Of a DNA stretch of 64,000 bases, positions 1 to 9,169 are shown one piece after another. The stretch's first letter is position 1. Each line of letters starts with the position of its first letter. Position numbers and translations under genes: made by a program. This stretch comes from Clostridium sp. chh4-2 (GTDB taxonomy: Bacteria > Bacillota > Clostridia > Lachnospirales > Lachnospiraceae). The stretch lies in contig NZ_PKUU01000010.1 of the NCBI RefSeq assembly GCF_002899675.1, positions 62,001 through 126,000 of the forward strand. The letters run 5' to 3'. The notes beneath the pieces were generated by a model. It searched no databases, had not been told where the DNA came from, and saw only the letters and a program-made list of their open reading frames with translations.

Positions 1-380
1 TCGCCGGAAGGCGTGAACACGAAGATACCGTTGATGTAGTCGGAAGAATAGATCAGGTTTTGGCAGATAAATTTGATGTTTTTGTTGCTTTGGAATACAT
101 CGTAATCGGTGTATTCGGTTTTGCCGGTATATTTTTTTAAGTCGTCCACAATGGAGTCCTTTGATTCTGAATAAAAGGTGAAAATCTCTGTGACCCGGTT
201 GATATCCACGATTGCAGAATCCACGGCGTCCACCGCATTTTCGATCAGATTCTCTGAAATTTGGTCCAGCTGGGATTCCAGCAGGCTGGTATACCGGTTA
301 TAGGCAAACCAGGTGATGAGAATCAGTGGAATATTGGACAGCAGAAGAAAGATGATTAAAAATTTGTATTTTAGCTTCAT
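1..380 (-). CDS. Sensor histidine kinase, N-terminal fragment (cut by window edge)
   Basis: Read on the minus strand from an ATG at 378-380, preceded by a GGAGGA ribosome site, and open to the window edge (about 126 residues). The start MKLKYKFLIIFLLLSNIPLI is a single uncleaved membrane segment. It is followed by a polar, helical extracytoplasmic region (for example TSLLESQLDQISENLIENAV and a later SSDYINGIFVF stretch) typical of the dCache-type sensing domain of YesM/LytS-like kinases. The kinase domain lies outside the window, so catalysis is inferred from family and context. It is divergent from a sugar ABC operon, the usual place for a two-component system that controls such an importer. 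Moderately sure of the class. Confidence 0.7.
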   Translation of the reverse strand, partial: MKLKYKFLIIFLLLSNIPLILITWFAYNRYTSLLESQLDQISENLIENAVDAVDSAIVDINRVTEIFTFYSESKDSIVDDLKKYTGKTEYTDYDVFQSNKNIKFICQNLIYSSDYINGIFVFTPSG

Positions 381-521
381 AATTGCACCGTCCTCCTTAA
401 AAATCTAACAAAAGTATACCATATGATAAAACAAAAGTACACTTTCTTCATGGTACAATAAATATATCAAAAGGAAGTGCAGAAATGAAACAGCCGGTAA
501 AACGGCGGAATGGAGGAGAAA

Positions 522-1847
522 ATGAGAAAAAAATTATGGAGTGTTGTGTTGGCGGCGGCTCTTGCGGCGGGGACTATGGCAGGATGCCAGAGCGGCGGTT
601 CTTCAAGCCAGACTGCAAAAACAGAGGAAGCGAAACAGCCGGACAGCGGCGATGATATTACAATCACATTTATGTGTTCAGGGGTGAAATCCGCGGATGG
701 AGAGGATTTCAGGGCGGATTCCCTTCCGAGACTGGTAAAGGAAAAATATCCCAATGTCACTTTGGAAGTTACAATGCTGCCGGACGATCAGTATTACACG
801 GCTCTTAAAACAAAACTTGCTACAGGAGAAGCTCCGGATCTTCTCTGGGTACAGCCAAGATATGCTGGCGTCAACGCCACTTATACGTTGGCGGAAGCCG
901 GATATCTGGCTGATTTATCCGATTTAAAATGTGTGGATCTGGTAGGAAACGGAGTGGATTCATTTACCTATCAGGATAAGGTATATGGCATCCCGGGCGG
1001 AGTTACATTCCTTGGAACTTACTATAATAAAACTATATTTGAGCAAAATGGGCTCAGCGTGCCGACAAACTGGCAGGAATTTCTGGCTTGCTGTGAAACT
1101 CTGAAAAATGCGGGGATTCAGCCGGTTGTTATGGGCGATAAGGACATGTACGTGATGCAGTTTGGCTTATATCAGATGGCGGCCAACATGGTGTATCCGG
1201 CAGATCCTGACTATGACCAGAAGTTAAGAGACGGGGAAGCCAAGTTCACGGACGAAGGCACCTGGGACCAGGTTTTATCCAGATATTATGAGTTATATGA
1301 AAAAGGCTATATTCAGAGCGGTTCTTTGGGACTTGGAATTTCCCAGGCCCAGCAGAAATTTATTGACGGATCGGCTGCGATGATTTTCGACGGAACATTT
1401 AACCGCAAGGCGGTTGAGGCACAGGGAAGCGCTGATTTCGAACGCGGATATTTCCCGCTTCCGGCCAATGATGAAGGCAGCCAGCTGTATGTGGCAGGCG
1501 CTCCCGGAGCAGGGCCGGCAGTTTATTCCGGTTCCAAGAATATCGATTTATGCAAAGAGATCATCGAGCTGTGGTTTGACGGGGAATCTGAACTTTATAA
1601 ATCATATGAGACCAACGGAAAATTCATCTCTTCCAACCAGGGAGCCGTAGTCGATCCTTTGTACCAGCCATTTATGGATTTATACGGCGAGGGCCATTCC
1701 TTCTACTGGTGCAATCAGGCATGGCCGGCAGGTACGGAAACAGAGATGGAAACTTTATTCGGTGAATTAATCGGCGGAGCGGGCACGACAATCCCGGATA
1801 TTACAAAAGGAATGCAGAATAAACTGGAAGAATTACTGCAGCAGTAA
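522..1847 (+). CDS. Sugar ABC transporter substrate-binding lipoprotein
   Basis: Extracellular solute-binding protein family 1, the capture subunit of a carbohydrate importer. The ATG at 522 is chosen over the in-frame ATG at 510 because GGAGGA (512-517) sits five bases before it. The protein is about 441 residues. A lipoprotein signal is clear: MRKKLWSVVLAAALAAG, then a lipobox ending in AGC, so the mature protein is lipid-anchored through that Cys. The body has the usual family pattern (YYTALKTKLATGEAPDLLWV near the start; a YGIPGGVTFLGTYYNK segment). Two MalF/MalG-like permeases follow directly, then a rhamnosidase. The substrate is therefore probably an oligosaccharide or a rhamnosylated glycoside, which is inference. 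No ATPase is encoded nearby; such importers commonly share an MsmK-type ATPase encoded elsewhere. Confidence 0.9.
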   Translation: MRKKLWSVVLAAALAAGTMAGCQSGGSSSQTAKTEEAKQPDSGDDITITFMCSGVKSADGEDFRADSLPRLVKEKYPNVTLEVTMLPDDQYYTALKTKLATGEAPDLLWVQPRYAGVNATYTLAEAGYLADLSDLKCVDLVGNGVDSFTYQDKVYGIPGGVTFLGTYYNKTIFEQNGLSVPTNWQEFLACCETLKNAGIQPVVMGDKDMYVMQFGLYQMAANMVYPADPDYDQKLRDGEAKFTDEGTWDQVLSRYYELYEKGYIQSGSLGLGISQAQQKFIDGSAAMIFDGTFNRKAVEAQGSADFERGYFPLPANDEGSQLYVAGAPGAGPAVYSGSKNIDLCKEIIELWFDGESELYKSYETNGKFISSNQGAVVDPLYQPFMDLYGEGHSFYWCNQAWPAGTETEMETLFGELIGGAGTTIPDITKGMQNKLEELLQQ

Positions 1848-1855
1848 GGCAGGCG

Positions 1856-1897
1856 GCTGCCATGCAAAGGGAAGAAGATCATTTCCTGCGTGGCAGC
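1856..1897 (+). terminator. Intercistronic hairpin after the binding-protein gene
   Basis: GCTGCCATGCA (1856-1866) pairs with TGCGTGGCAGC (1887-1897), an 11-bp stem with one G-U pair, nine bases after the stop codon of the binding protein and followed by TTTCTCTTT. This arrangement commonly stabilises or partly terminates the binding-protein mRNA, so that it is made in excess over the permeases. It is more likely a partial than a full terminator, because the permease genes have no obvious promoter of their own. Confidence 0.5.
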
Positions 1898-1944
1898 TTT
1901 CTCTTTGGAAAAAATGGGATTCAGGAAAGAAATGGAGGAAAAAT

Positions 1945-2844
1945 ATGAAGGCAAAAAAGGGGCAAAGGTCATTAACGATGCCGTCAAAGATGTTTTGGTT
2001 CAGCGTGCCGGCATTGCTGCTGTATTCAATATTCTGGGTGCTGCCGGTATTTCAGCTGTTCCGTTACAGTTTTACTAATTTTAACGGGGTGAACCAGAAC
2101 TATTCTTTTGTGGGGTTACAGAATTATCTGAACCTGATAAAAGACGGTACGTTAAAAGCAGTACTTCCAAATACATTGATTTATACGGTGGTTTTAGTGG
2201 TGTTTTCCAATGTAATCGCGCTGGCGTTGGCATTTTTATTAAATGCCAAAATCCGGGGAAAGGGCTTTTTCAGGACGGCCGCTTATATTCCAACCCTGTT
2301 CAGCGCCATTGTGATCGGCTTTATCTGGACCTATGTCTATATGCCCAGCGACGGACTGATTGCCAGCCTGATGAACGTTGTGGGAATGGACGGCTCCAAA
2401 TTCAACATATTAGCCAGCTTTAAGACCGCCCTTTATGCTATCATCTGCGTGGATATCTGGAAACATATAGGTACGACTATGATCATCTATCTGGCGGGCC
2501 TTCAGACCATTGACAATGGGCTGATCGAAGCGGCCCAGATCGACGGATGCGCCGGATGGCAGATGCTTAAAAATATCAAACTTCCGTTGATTTCCGCTAC
2601 CGTCACCATCAATGTAGTGCTCAACGTAATTAATGGTTTAAAGGCATATGACTATGTATTTATCATGACAAACGGCGGACCTGGAAAATCTACGAATACG
2701 CTGATGTATGCGATCTATAAGCTGGCGTTTAATGAACAGCTGATGGGCAAATCGGCCGCGCTGTCCATGATTGCATTCGTGCTGATTATCGCCATCACCA
2801 TAGGAATGCTGATCTTCATGAATAAGAGGGAGGTAGAATTATAA
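1945..2844 (+). CDS. Sugar ABC transporter permease, MalF-type
   Basis: A 299-residue membrane protein with about six hydrophobic segments, the first at roughly residues 17-40. It carries the binding-protein-dependent permease EAA loop (EAAQIDGCAGWQMLKNIKLP) that docks onto the ATPase. The start ATG follows GGAGGAAAAAT. It ends by overlapping the next permease (TAATG at 2842-2846), so translation is probably coupled. Together with the next gene it forms the heterodimeric channel of a CUT1-type carbohydrate importer. The specific substrate cannot be read from sequence. Confidence 0.92.
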   Translation: MKAKKGQRSLTMPSKMFWFSVPALLLYSIFWVLPVFQLFRYSFTNFNGVNQNYSFVGLQNYLNLIKDGTLKAVLPNTLIYTVVLVVFSNVIALALAFLLNAKIRGKGFFRTAAYIPTLFSAIVIGFIWTYVYMPSDGLIASLMNVVGMDGSKFNILASFKTALYAIICVDIWKHIGTTMIIYLAGLQTIDNGLIEAAQIDGCAGWQMLKNIKLPLISATVTINVVLNVINGLKAYDYVFIMTNGGPGKSTNTLMYAIYKLAFNEQLMGKSAALSMIAFVLIIAITIGMLIFMNKREVEL

Positions 2845-3677
2845 TGAAAAAAAAGGCTAATATTCAAAACCTCGCCATCTATGCAGTGCTTGGCATCTAC
2901 TGTATCATAACATTAGTGCCTCTTTTAACCGTATTGTCAGGTTCCTTCCGGCATGTGGGAAATAACCAGAACTTTTTAAAGCTGTTTACGGAATTTACAT
3001 TTGACAGTTATTTGACCGCATTTAAAAGGATGAATTTCTGGCAGGTGTTTTTAAACAGCGTGCTGACCACATTTGGTTCCTTAGTTGTGATTGTGTTTGT
3101 GGGATCGGCAGCTTCTTATCCGGTCAGCAGAATTAAATCACGGTTCAGCCGTTTTTTATACTATTTCTTTATTGCCGGCCTTGTTATACCGGCGCAGATG
3201 ACCATTATTCCGGTTACACAGATGATAAGTGGTCTCAATATACCGAATACGCGGTTCACGCCGATGATCATGTTCATTACATGCAGCCTTCCATTTACCA
3301 CATTTTTGTATACCGGATTTTTAAAAGGGGTGCCTGTGGAGATTGAAGAGGCGGCATATATTGATGGGGCCAGCCTTGCAGTGAGATTTTTCAAAATTGT
3401 ATTTCCGCTTTTAAAACCGGCCACGATTTCCGTAATTATTACCCAGGGAATCTGGATTTGGAACGATTATTTCTTCCCAATGGTATTTATCAGCAAATCA
3501 AAGCAGTATTCTCTTCCAGTGGCTCTTCTGCAGTTTTTGGGAGATAAAGAGAATCCGGCTCAGTGGACGGTGTTGTTTGCAGCGTGTATTTTATGCGCGC
3601 TTCCCCTCATTCTGTTGTTTGGAGTGTTCCAGAAACAGTTTGTGAACGGTGTGGCGGCGGGAGCTGTCAAAGGATAA
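2844..3677 (+). CDS. Sugar ABC transporter permease, MalG-type
   Basis: A 277-residue inner-membrane protein with six predicted segments and an EAA loop (EEAAYIDGASLAVRFFKIVFP), typical of MalG-like partners in CUT1 importers. The start codon overlaps the stop of the MalF-type gene. It is followed 18 bases later by the rhamnosidase gene, whose own GGAAAGGAG site lies in the gap, so all four genes look like one operon. A shared ATPase must come from elsewhere in the genome. Confidence 0.92.
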   Translation: MKKKANIQNLAIYAVLGIYCIITLVPLLTVLSGSFRHVGNNQNFLKLFTEFTFDSYLTAFKRMNFWQVFLNSVLTTFGSLVVIVFVGSAASYPVSRIKSRFSRFLYYFFIAGLVIPAQMTIIPVTQMISGLNIPNTRFTPMIMFITCSLPFTTFLYTGFLKGVPVEIEEAAYIDGASLAVRFFKIVFPLLKPATISVIITQGIWIWNDYFFPMVFISKSKQYSLPVALLQFLGDKENPAQWTVLFAACILCALPLILLFGVFQKQFVNGVAAGAVKG

Positions 3678-3695
3678 GCGGAAAGGAGAAATGAT

Positions 3696-6299
3696 ATGGA
3701 TAGAATTTATGATTTATGCTGTGAATATAAAGACACTCCTATGCAGATCAATGTAAAGAATCCCAGGTTCTGCTGGAAGATCGAGGCTTCCGGCTGCGGA
3801 GTGATGCAGAAGAGCTGGGAGATACAAGTAGAAGAGGAAAGAACGGGAGAGATTGTATGGAAGTATGGGGAGGATAATTCCAGAACCGTACATATCGTTT
3901 ACCAGGGAAAGGAACTGAGGGAAAATACCCGTTACAAGTGGAAGATAACCAGCCGCCTTGAGGACGGACGGGTGCTTGAGACGGGACAGCTGGCATTTTT
4001 CGAAACGGGCTTGTTCCAGGAGGAGATTTGGGACGGCTGTTGGATCGGAAAAGGGGACAGAGAAGATTTGGGGAATTGTCCGTTATTCCGTAAAAGCATT
4101 TATCTTGCTGAAATTCCTGCAAGGGCTAAGATATTCATCAGCGCCAGAGGACTTTATGAGATGTCCGTAAACGGCGTGGACAGGGATGAATATGTGCTGA
4201 CGCCCGGTTGGACCAGCTATGAGAATCACCTTCAATATCTGTCTTATGACATCACCTCCAATCTGAAGGAAGGGGAGAATGTGATCGGCGTCAGACTGGG
4301 GGACGGGTGGTATGACGGAGAGATATCCTTTAACCACCAGACCCATTTTTATGGGGATAAAATCTCTTTTGCGGCTGTCTTAATTATGGAATATGAGGAC
4401 CATAAGGAAGTGATAAAGACGGATTCTTCCTGGAAAATGGCGGACAGCGGGATTGAAAAATCCTCCATTTATGACGGAGAGATTTATGATCTGACGAAAG
4501 AAGATATCAATTGGAACTGCCCGGGGTATGATGATTCCAGGTGGCGGCTATCTGATCCCATGCCGGACTGTAAGGCGAAAATGATCGGAATGATGAATGA
4601 GGGGACGAGAAGGGTTGAAGTGATAGAGCCTGTCGGAGTGATTCATACGCCTGAAGGGGATACCCTGATCGATATGGGGCAGAATATGACCGGATGGGTC
4701 AGAATCCGTATAAATGGGTCAGAAGGGGATAGAATCAGGATTAAACACGGAGAGGTTCTGGATAAGGACGGTAATTTCTACAGCGGCAATTTAAGGCTGG
4801 CTATGCAGGAAGATTCGTATACGTTAAGGGACGGTGAAAACTGTCTGGAACCGCATTTTACCTTCCATGGATTCCGGTATATTAAGGTTTTGGAGTTTCC
4901 TAAGGAGGTGGAAGCTAAGTATTTTGAAGGAATTGTGCTCCATACGGATATGAAGCCGTCCATAGAGTTTACCTGTTCCGATCCTTTGGTCAACCAGCTC
5001 TGCCATAACCTGAAATGGGGGCAGAAAGGGAATTTCCTGGATGTGCCCACCGACTGTCCTCAGAGGGATGAACGTCTGGGATGGACGGGGGACGCTCAGA
5101 TTTTCTGCCGGACGGCCTGCTATAACTTCCAGGCGGATTCATTTTTCACAAAGTGGCTGGAAGATGTGAAGGCGGATCAATATGAGAACGGAGCCGTGCC
5201 GTTTGTAGTTCCGGATGTGCTTCCTAAGGATTGGTCATTTATGATAGAGGCCGGGCTGGGTGCAGGCCACACTTCGGCTGTTTGGGGAGACGCGGTCACC
5301 ATCTGTCCATGGACGTTATATGAATATTATGGAGATGTGAACATACTTGAACATACATATGAGAATATGAAGAGGTATTTATCCTATATCTATGATGGCG
5401 CCGTACATGGAAGCGGAAATCCTTATGTCTGGGACTGGGGTCCTCAGTTAGGCGACTGGCTGGGACTGGACAGCGAAGAGGGCAGCTACCGGGGTGCTAC
5501 CAATGAAAATTATGTGGCAACGATCTATTATGCATACTCAGCGGAAATTGTGGCAAAATGTGCGGAAATCCTGGGTAAGGCAGAAGACGCGGCCTATTAC
5601 CGGGATCTGTATGAGAAGATTAAGCAGAATTTTAAAGATAACTATATAGACGGCGGAAAGATTAAAATTGCTACTCAGACGGCCCAAATCCTTCCCGCGT
5701 ATTTTGGACTTTTGGACGCTCAGGAAGAAAAAAATGCCATAGATGCGCTTGTGGATATGCTGAAAGAAAATCAGATGCATCTGAAGACCGGATTTGCGGG
5801 AACGCCTTATCTCTGCCATGTTCTGAGCAGATACGGATATGGGGATCTGGCTTATACTTTGCTGCTTCAAAAGGACTTCCCATCCTGGCTCTATCAGGTG
5901 ACGCAGGGAGCCACGACCATATGGGAACATTGGGACGGCAGAAAGCCGGACGGGAGCTTTTGGAGCGATAACATGAATTCTTTTAACCACTATGCATATG
6001 GTTCCATCGGGGACTGGATCTACCGCTGTGTGGCAGGGATCAATACGGATGAAAATAAGCCTGGTTTTGAGCATATTATTTTAAAACCACAGACAAATGA
6101 AGCGTTTTCCTATGCGGAATGTATTTACGAATCTATTCGCGGAAAGATTGTTACGCGATGGGAGAGGTCAGGAAATGGAGTGTCCGTTTCCGTCACAATT
6201 CCTGCGAATACCACTGCGTCAGTGTATCTGGAAGACGGAAGCGTTCGGGAGCTTGGCTCAGGCAGCTATGAATATCAATATCAACTGAACCGGGGGTAA
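3696..6299 (+). CDS. Alpha-L-rhamnosidase, GH78
   Basis: An 867-residue glycoside hydrolase family 78 enzyme that releases terminal alpha-L-rhamnose from glycosides or oligosaccharides. The N-terminal half holds beta-sandwich domains. The (alpha/alpha)6 barrel begins near residue 420 with the family signature DCPQRDERLGWTGDAQ, about residues 452-467, which contains the acidic residues used for inverting hydrolysis. A C-terminal beta-domain closes the protein. There is no signal peptide, so the enzyme is cytoplasmic and would act on imported substrate. It is last in the sugar ABC operon, which makes a rhamnosyl-containing glycan or plant glycoside the likely ligand. Length and motif fit the family well. 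Confidence 0.93.
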   Translation: MDRIYDLCCEYKDTPMQINVKNPRFCWKIEASGCGVMQKSWEIQVEEERTGEIVWKYGEDNSRTVHIVYQGKELRENTRYKWKITSRLEDGRVLETGQLAFFETGLFQEEIWDGCWIGKGDREDLGNCPLFRKSIYLAEIPARAKIFISARGLYEMSVNGVDRDEYVLTPGWTSYENHLQYLSYDITSNLKEGENVIGVRLGDGWYDGEISFNHQTHFYGDKISFAAVLIMEYEDHKEVIKTDSSWKMADSGIEKSSIYDGEIYDLTKEDINWNCPGYDDSRWRLSDPMPDCKAKMIGMMNEGTRRVEVIEPVGVIHTPEGDTLIDMGQNMTGWVRIRINGSEGDRIRIKHGEVLDKDGNFYSGNLRLAMQEDSYTLRDGENCLEPHFTFHGFRYIKVLEFPKEVEAKYFEGIVLHTDMKPSIEFTCSDPLVNQLCHNLKWGQKGNFLDVPTDCPQRDERLGWTGDAQIFCRTACYNFQADSFFTKWLEDVKADQYENGAVPFVVPDVLPKDWSFMIEAGLGAGHTSAVWGDAVTICPWTLYEYYGDVNILEHTYENMKRYLSYIYDGAVHGSGNPYVWDWGPQLGDWLGLDSEEGSYRGATNENYVATIYYAYSAEIVAKCAEILGKAEDAAYYRDLYEKIKQNFKDNYIDGGKIKIATQTAQILPAYFGLLDAQEEKNAIDALVDMLKENQMHLKTGFAGTPYLCHVLSRYGYGDLAYTLLLQKDFPSWLYQVTQGATTIWEHWDGRKPDGSFWSDNMNSFNHYAYGSIGDWIYRCVAGINTDENKPGFEHIILKPQTNEAFSYAECIYESIRGKIVTRWERSGNGVSVSVTIPANTTASVYLEDGSVRELGSGSYEYQYQLNRG

Positions 6300-6372
6300 A
6301 GCTTGTTCTTTTCTCGTTATTACTGTAAAATGGAAAGTAACCGACGGATAATAATTGGAAGAGAGGGCGCAT

Positions 6373-7122
6373 ATGAATCGTGATTTTGTAAACTTAACGG
6401 CCGAAAACATTGGCAGTGAACATTTATGCTGTATCATCCGCAGTAAAAAGCCTCATCCGGGCGTTGAGGCCAAGCGGCAATGGCTTTCGGAACGTCTGAA
6501 GGAAGGCCATGTTTTTAGAAAGCTGAATGAAAAGGCTGTGGTGTTTATCGAATATGCACCTCTTGAAACGGCCTGGGTACCGATAATTGGCGATAACTAT
6601 TATTACCTGTACTGTTTATGGGTTACCGGAAGCCACAAGGGCAAGGGATACGGAAGAGAACTGATGGAATATTGCCTGGCCGATGCCAAAGCGAAGGGAA
6701 AGTCCGGTATCTGTATGCTGGGAGCGAAAAAGCAGAAAAGCTGGCTTTCCGATCAGTCTTTTGCGAAGAAATTCGGTTTTGAGGTTGTGGATACAACGGA
6801 GAACGGGTATGAACTGCTGGCTCTTTCTCTCGACGGAACAACGCCAAGATTTGCGCAAAATGCTAAAAAGCTGGAGATTGAAAATAAAGAGCTGACCATT
6901 TATTATGATATGCAGTGCCCTTATATCTGCCAGAAAATTGATTTTACAAAAAACTATTGTGAAATGAATCAGGTTCCGGTGACGTTAATTCAGGTGGATG
7001 AGCTGAAAAAAGCAAAGGAACTGCCTTGTGTTTTCAATAACTGGGCGGTGTTTTATAAGGGGAAATTTGAGACGGTGAATTTGCTGGATGCGGGGTATTT
7101 GGAGAGGATACTTAAAAAGTGA
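6373..7122 (+). CDS. GNAT acetyltransferase with YoaP-like C-terminal domain
   Basis: The ATG at 6373 is preferred: GAGAGG lies eight bases upstream, while the in-frame TTG at 6355 has no ribosome site. The protein is 249 residues. Residues 1-150 form a GNAT acetyl-CoA fold, with the acyl-CoA loop in VTGSHKGKGYGRELMEY. The C-terminal third (ITIYYDMQCPYICQKI-like start, containing a CPYIC pair) resembles the YoaP-like domain found next to GNAT domains in Bacillus YoaP. The CxxxC arrangement there suggests a thioredoxin-like fold, which is inference. The substrate is unknown. It ends before a strong hairpin terminator at 7217 and is probably a separate short transcript. Confidence 0.8.
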   Translation: MNRDFVNLTAENIGSEHLCCIIRSKKPHPGVEAKRQWLSERLKEGHVFRKLNEKAVVFIEYAPLETAWVPIIGDNYYYLYCLWVTGSHKGKGYGRELMEYCLADAKAKGKSGICMLGAKKQKSWLSDQSFAKKFGFEVVDTTENGYELLALSLDGTTPRFAQNAKKLEIENKELTIYYDMQCPYICQKIDFTKNYCEMNQVPVTLIQVDELKKAKELPCVFNNWAVFYKGKFETVNLLDAGYLERILKK

Positions 7123-7216
7123 GAATTGGGATTTTTATTTTTCTGTTGAAGATTGGCAATGTTTTATTACCAAAAGGTTGAAGAATTATTGTCTGCATTG
7201 ATTCTGTTAAATTGAC

Positions 7217-7244
7217 AAAAACTCTGGTTTTTACCAGAGTTTTT
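7217..7244. terminator. Bidirectional intrinsic terminator
   Basis: A perfect 12-bp stem, AAAAACTCTGGT (7217-7228) with ACCAGAGTTTTT (7233-7244), closes a TTTT loop and gives U-runs on both strands. It lies between the acetyltransferase (plus strand) and the antitoxin gene (minus strand) and can end transcription from both sides. Confidence 0.85.
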
Positions 7245-7278
7245 GTGCGTATAATGTATTTTTAAATACTATCAGCGA

Positions 7279-7572
7279 CTAACGATTGAATAAATCAGCG
7301 TGAGTATCCATATCCTCTAATGCTTCTGAAAAGCTGTTATATCTTTTCGTTTTAGAATCTTTAGTAATGCGTTTTGCTTCTTCCATGGCTTCAATTACTG
7401 CGGGCTTATATTTGGGTAATTCTACATTGAATGGAAGACCTTGATGGAGAATACATTGCCTTAAAAACATATTCATTGCGCTTGACATATCTAAGCCAAG
7501 TTGTGCAAATAGTTCTGCCGCTTGTTTTTTTAACTCTTCGTCTATGTTGATTTCAGTTGTTATGGATGCCAT
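7279..7572 (-). CDS. RelB/DinJ-family antitoxin, no partner toxin seen
   Basis: A 97-residue protein starting at the ATG at 7570-7572, with AAGGAAGT upstream. A longer reading to 7626 adds 18 unlikely residues. The N-terminus (ASITTEINIDEELKKQAAEL) is the ribbon-helix-helix DNA-binding part of RelB/DinJ antitoxins, followed by the usual LGLDMSSAMNMFLRQ segment. Such proteins normally neutralise a RelE/YafQ mRNA interferase encoded immediately downstream. Here the next 35 bases end at a terminator and no RelE-like reading frame is present on either strand, so this is an orphan antitoxin or solitary regulator. Confidence 0.85.
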   Translation of the reverse strand: MASITTEINIDEELKKQAAELFAQLGLDMSSAMNMFLRQCILHQGLPFNVELPKYKPAVIEAMEEAKRITKDSKTKRYNSFSEALEDMDTHADLFNR

Positions 7573-7682
7573 ATTATCACACTTCCTTGTAGGGGGGATT
7601 TTCCTTCCATGCGGAAACTTTACCATTTCATTTGGGGCATAAGCGGATATTCATTAAAAATAAATAATAAACTTACTCCCAA

Positions 7683-9140
7683 TTATGAATGCTCAATCTG
7701 AAATGCATTCATCTCGTACATATCCATTCTACCTTCAAATCTGCCTTCCAATTTCACTTTACCCAAGTCCCCATAAACTCTGCTGGTAAACACCTCTTCA
7801 CCGCTGTTAACAAATATCTCAAGTGAGGTGTTATCCGAGAAAATCCGCAGATCTTTAAGTTCCTGCAGTTCCACTTTTCTGGAAGTGCGTCCCGCGCCGC
7901 AGGCGCCTAAGTCCAAAACAAGCAATCTGTCTTTCCAGATCAGTCTTACACCTTCCCTGAGAGTCATTTCCATGTCTTCACAGGAAGCGAACCGGATTTC
8001 TGCCTCATAGACCAATGGGGATTGTTGATCGGTGAAGCTGTTCTTTATGTCAGAGGTGCGTTTATTGCTGCGAAGTGATTTCAATTCTTCAACCGGCTCC
8101 TGGATCAGGCGGCCGTTTCTGTGATGCAGCTGCCGCGGCAGCGTAAGAGCGTGCTGCCATCCGGCGGTAACGGTGGGGTTCGTATAATCTGCATCGGGAA
8201 TGCCCATCCAGCCGATCAAAATTCTGCGTCCATTTTCATCTTCAAATGTCTGTGGCGCATAGAAGTCAAAGCCTCTGTCCACCAGGCGGATGTCATTCAC
8301 ATCATCGATAAGACAGGTATTGTTTTCAAAGTCAATGTCCAGGTTCATCACGGTGCATTGATGAACATTTTCAAAATCCACGCCACGCGGCTTCACTCCC
8401 TGGGGGCAGGAGAGAAGGAGGAGCTGTCCGTCCAGATAGAACAGGTCGGGACATTCCCACATATAGCCGAAGGGTTCTTCGGTCGTGATTTTTCGGAAAA
8501 AGGTCCAGTGTTCCAGGTCTTCGGAACGGTACATCAGCACCATGCCGCAGTCGTTGGCGCTGCGGGCGCCCAAAACCATGTAATAAACGCCGCGGACTTT
8601 CAGAATCTTGGGGTCGCGGATGTGACCGCTCATATCGGACGGGTAATCGCTGTTGGTTAACAACACTTTTTTGGGGGAGATGTGATACCCGTCTGTGCTT
8701 GTGAAATGAATGGTATTGCTGCCGCGGCCGCTCATGATGTAGTCATAATCCGGACGGTCGAAATATTTTACGTTTCCGGTGTAAAAATAGTGGATCGTGT
8801 CATTTTCCACAAAAGCGGAACCGGAATATGCGCCATGGGCGTCAAAATCCGTATCCGGATATAAAAATGGCTCTTCCTGGGTGTAATGAATAAAATCCCG
8901 GGTGGTGTAGTGGCCCCACAGTTTCAGTTCTCCGGTGGGTTCAAAGGGGGTATATTGATAGTAAATGTGGTAAACGCCATGGAACTGGCAGAGGCCGTTG
9001 GGGTCGTTCAGCCATCCGGTTTCCGGCATCAGGTGGTAATGAAGGCGGCGGGGGTCATTTTTCACGTCTGCACGATACGCTTCATTTTCCTGATACCACT
9101 GTTCATAATCAGATTTAAAAACTTTTTCGTATTTCTTCAA
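7683..9140 (-). CDS. scrB: Sucrose-6-phosphate hydrolase, GH32
   Basis: A 485-residue GH32 invertase that splits sucrose 6-phosphate into glucose 6-phosphate and fructose in the cytoplasm. Visible motifs: WLNDPNG (residues 43-49, nucleophile Asp46), an IRDPK segment with the stabilising Asp, and WECPDLF with the acid/base Glu, in the order expected for the five-bladed propeller. The C-terminal beta-sandwich ends at ERMD-like sequence. There is no signal peptide. It lies 29 bases downstream of the sucrose PTS gene on the same strand and is the second gene of that operon, so it should be controlled by the LacI repressor at 11325-12311. The start ATG follows AGGAAACC, a moderate ribosome site. 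Confidence 0.92.
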   Translation of the reverse strand: MKKYEKVFKSDYEQWYQENEAYRADVKNDPRRLHYHLMPETGWLNDPNGLCQFHGVYHIYYQYTPFEPTGELKLWGHYTTRDFIHYTQEEPFLYPDTDFDAHGAYSGSAFVENDTIHYFYTGNVKYFDRPDYDYIMSGRGSNTIHFTSTDGYHISPKKVLLTNSDYPSDMSGHIRDPKILKVRGVYYMVLGARSANDCGMVLMYRSEDLEHWTFFRKITTEEPFGYMWECPDLFYLDGQLLLLSCPQGVKPRGVDFENVHQCTVMNLDIDFENNTCLIDDVNDIRLVDRGFDFYAPQTFEDENGRRILIGWMGIPDADYTNPTVTAGWQHALTLPRQLHHRNGRLIQEPVEELKSLRSNKRTSDIKNSFTDQQSPLVYEAEIRFASCEDMEMTLREGVRLIWKDRLLVLDLGACGAGRTSRKVELQELKDLRIFSDNTSLEIFVNSGEEVFTSRVYGDLGKVKLEGRFEGRMDMYEMNAFQIEHS

Positions 9141-9169
9141 GACGGTTTCCTTTCCGGCACATATGGGGA

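Noticed and set aside
5538-6074. Minus-strand frame of 178 codons inside the rhamnosidase gene
   Set aside because: Antisense to the GH78 barrel; no ribosome site, no motif.
7573-7682. RelE-like toxin next to the antitoxin
   Set aside because: No frame of suitable length or sequence on either strand.
8121-8660. Plus-strand frame of 179 codons inside the GH32 gene
   Set aside because: Antisense to a well-supported invertase and with no start signals.
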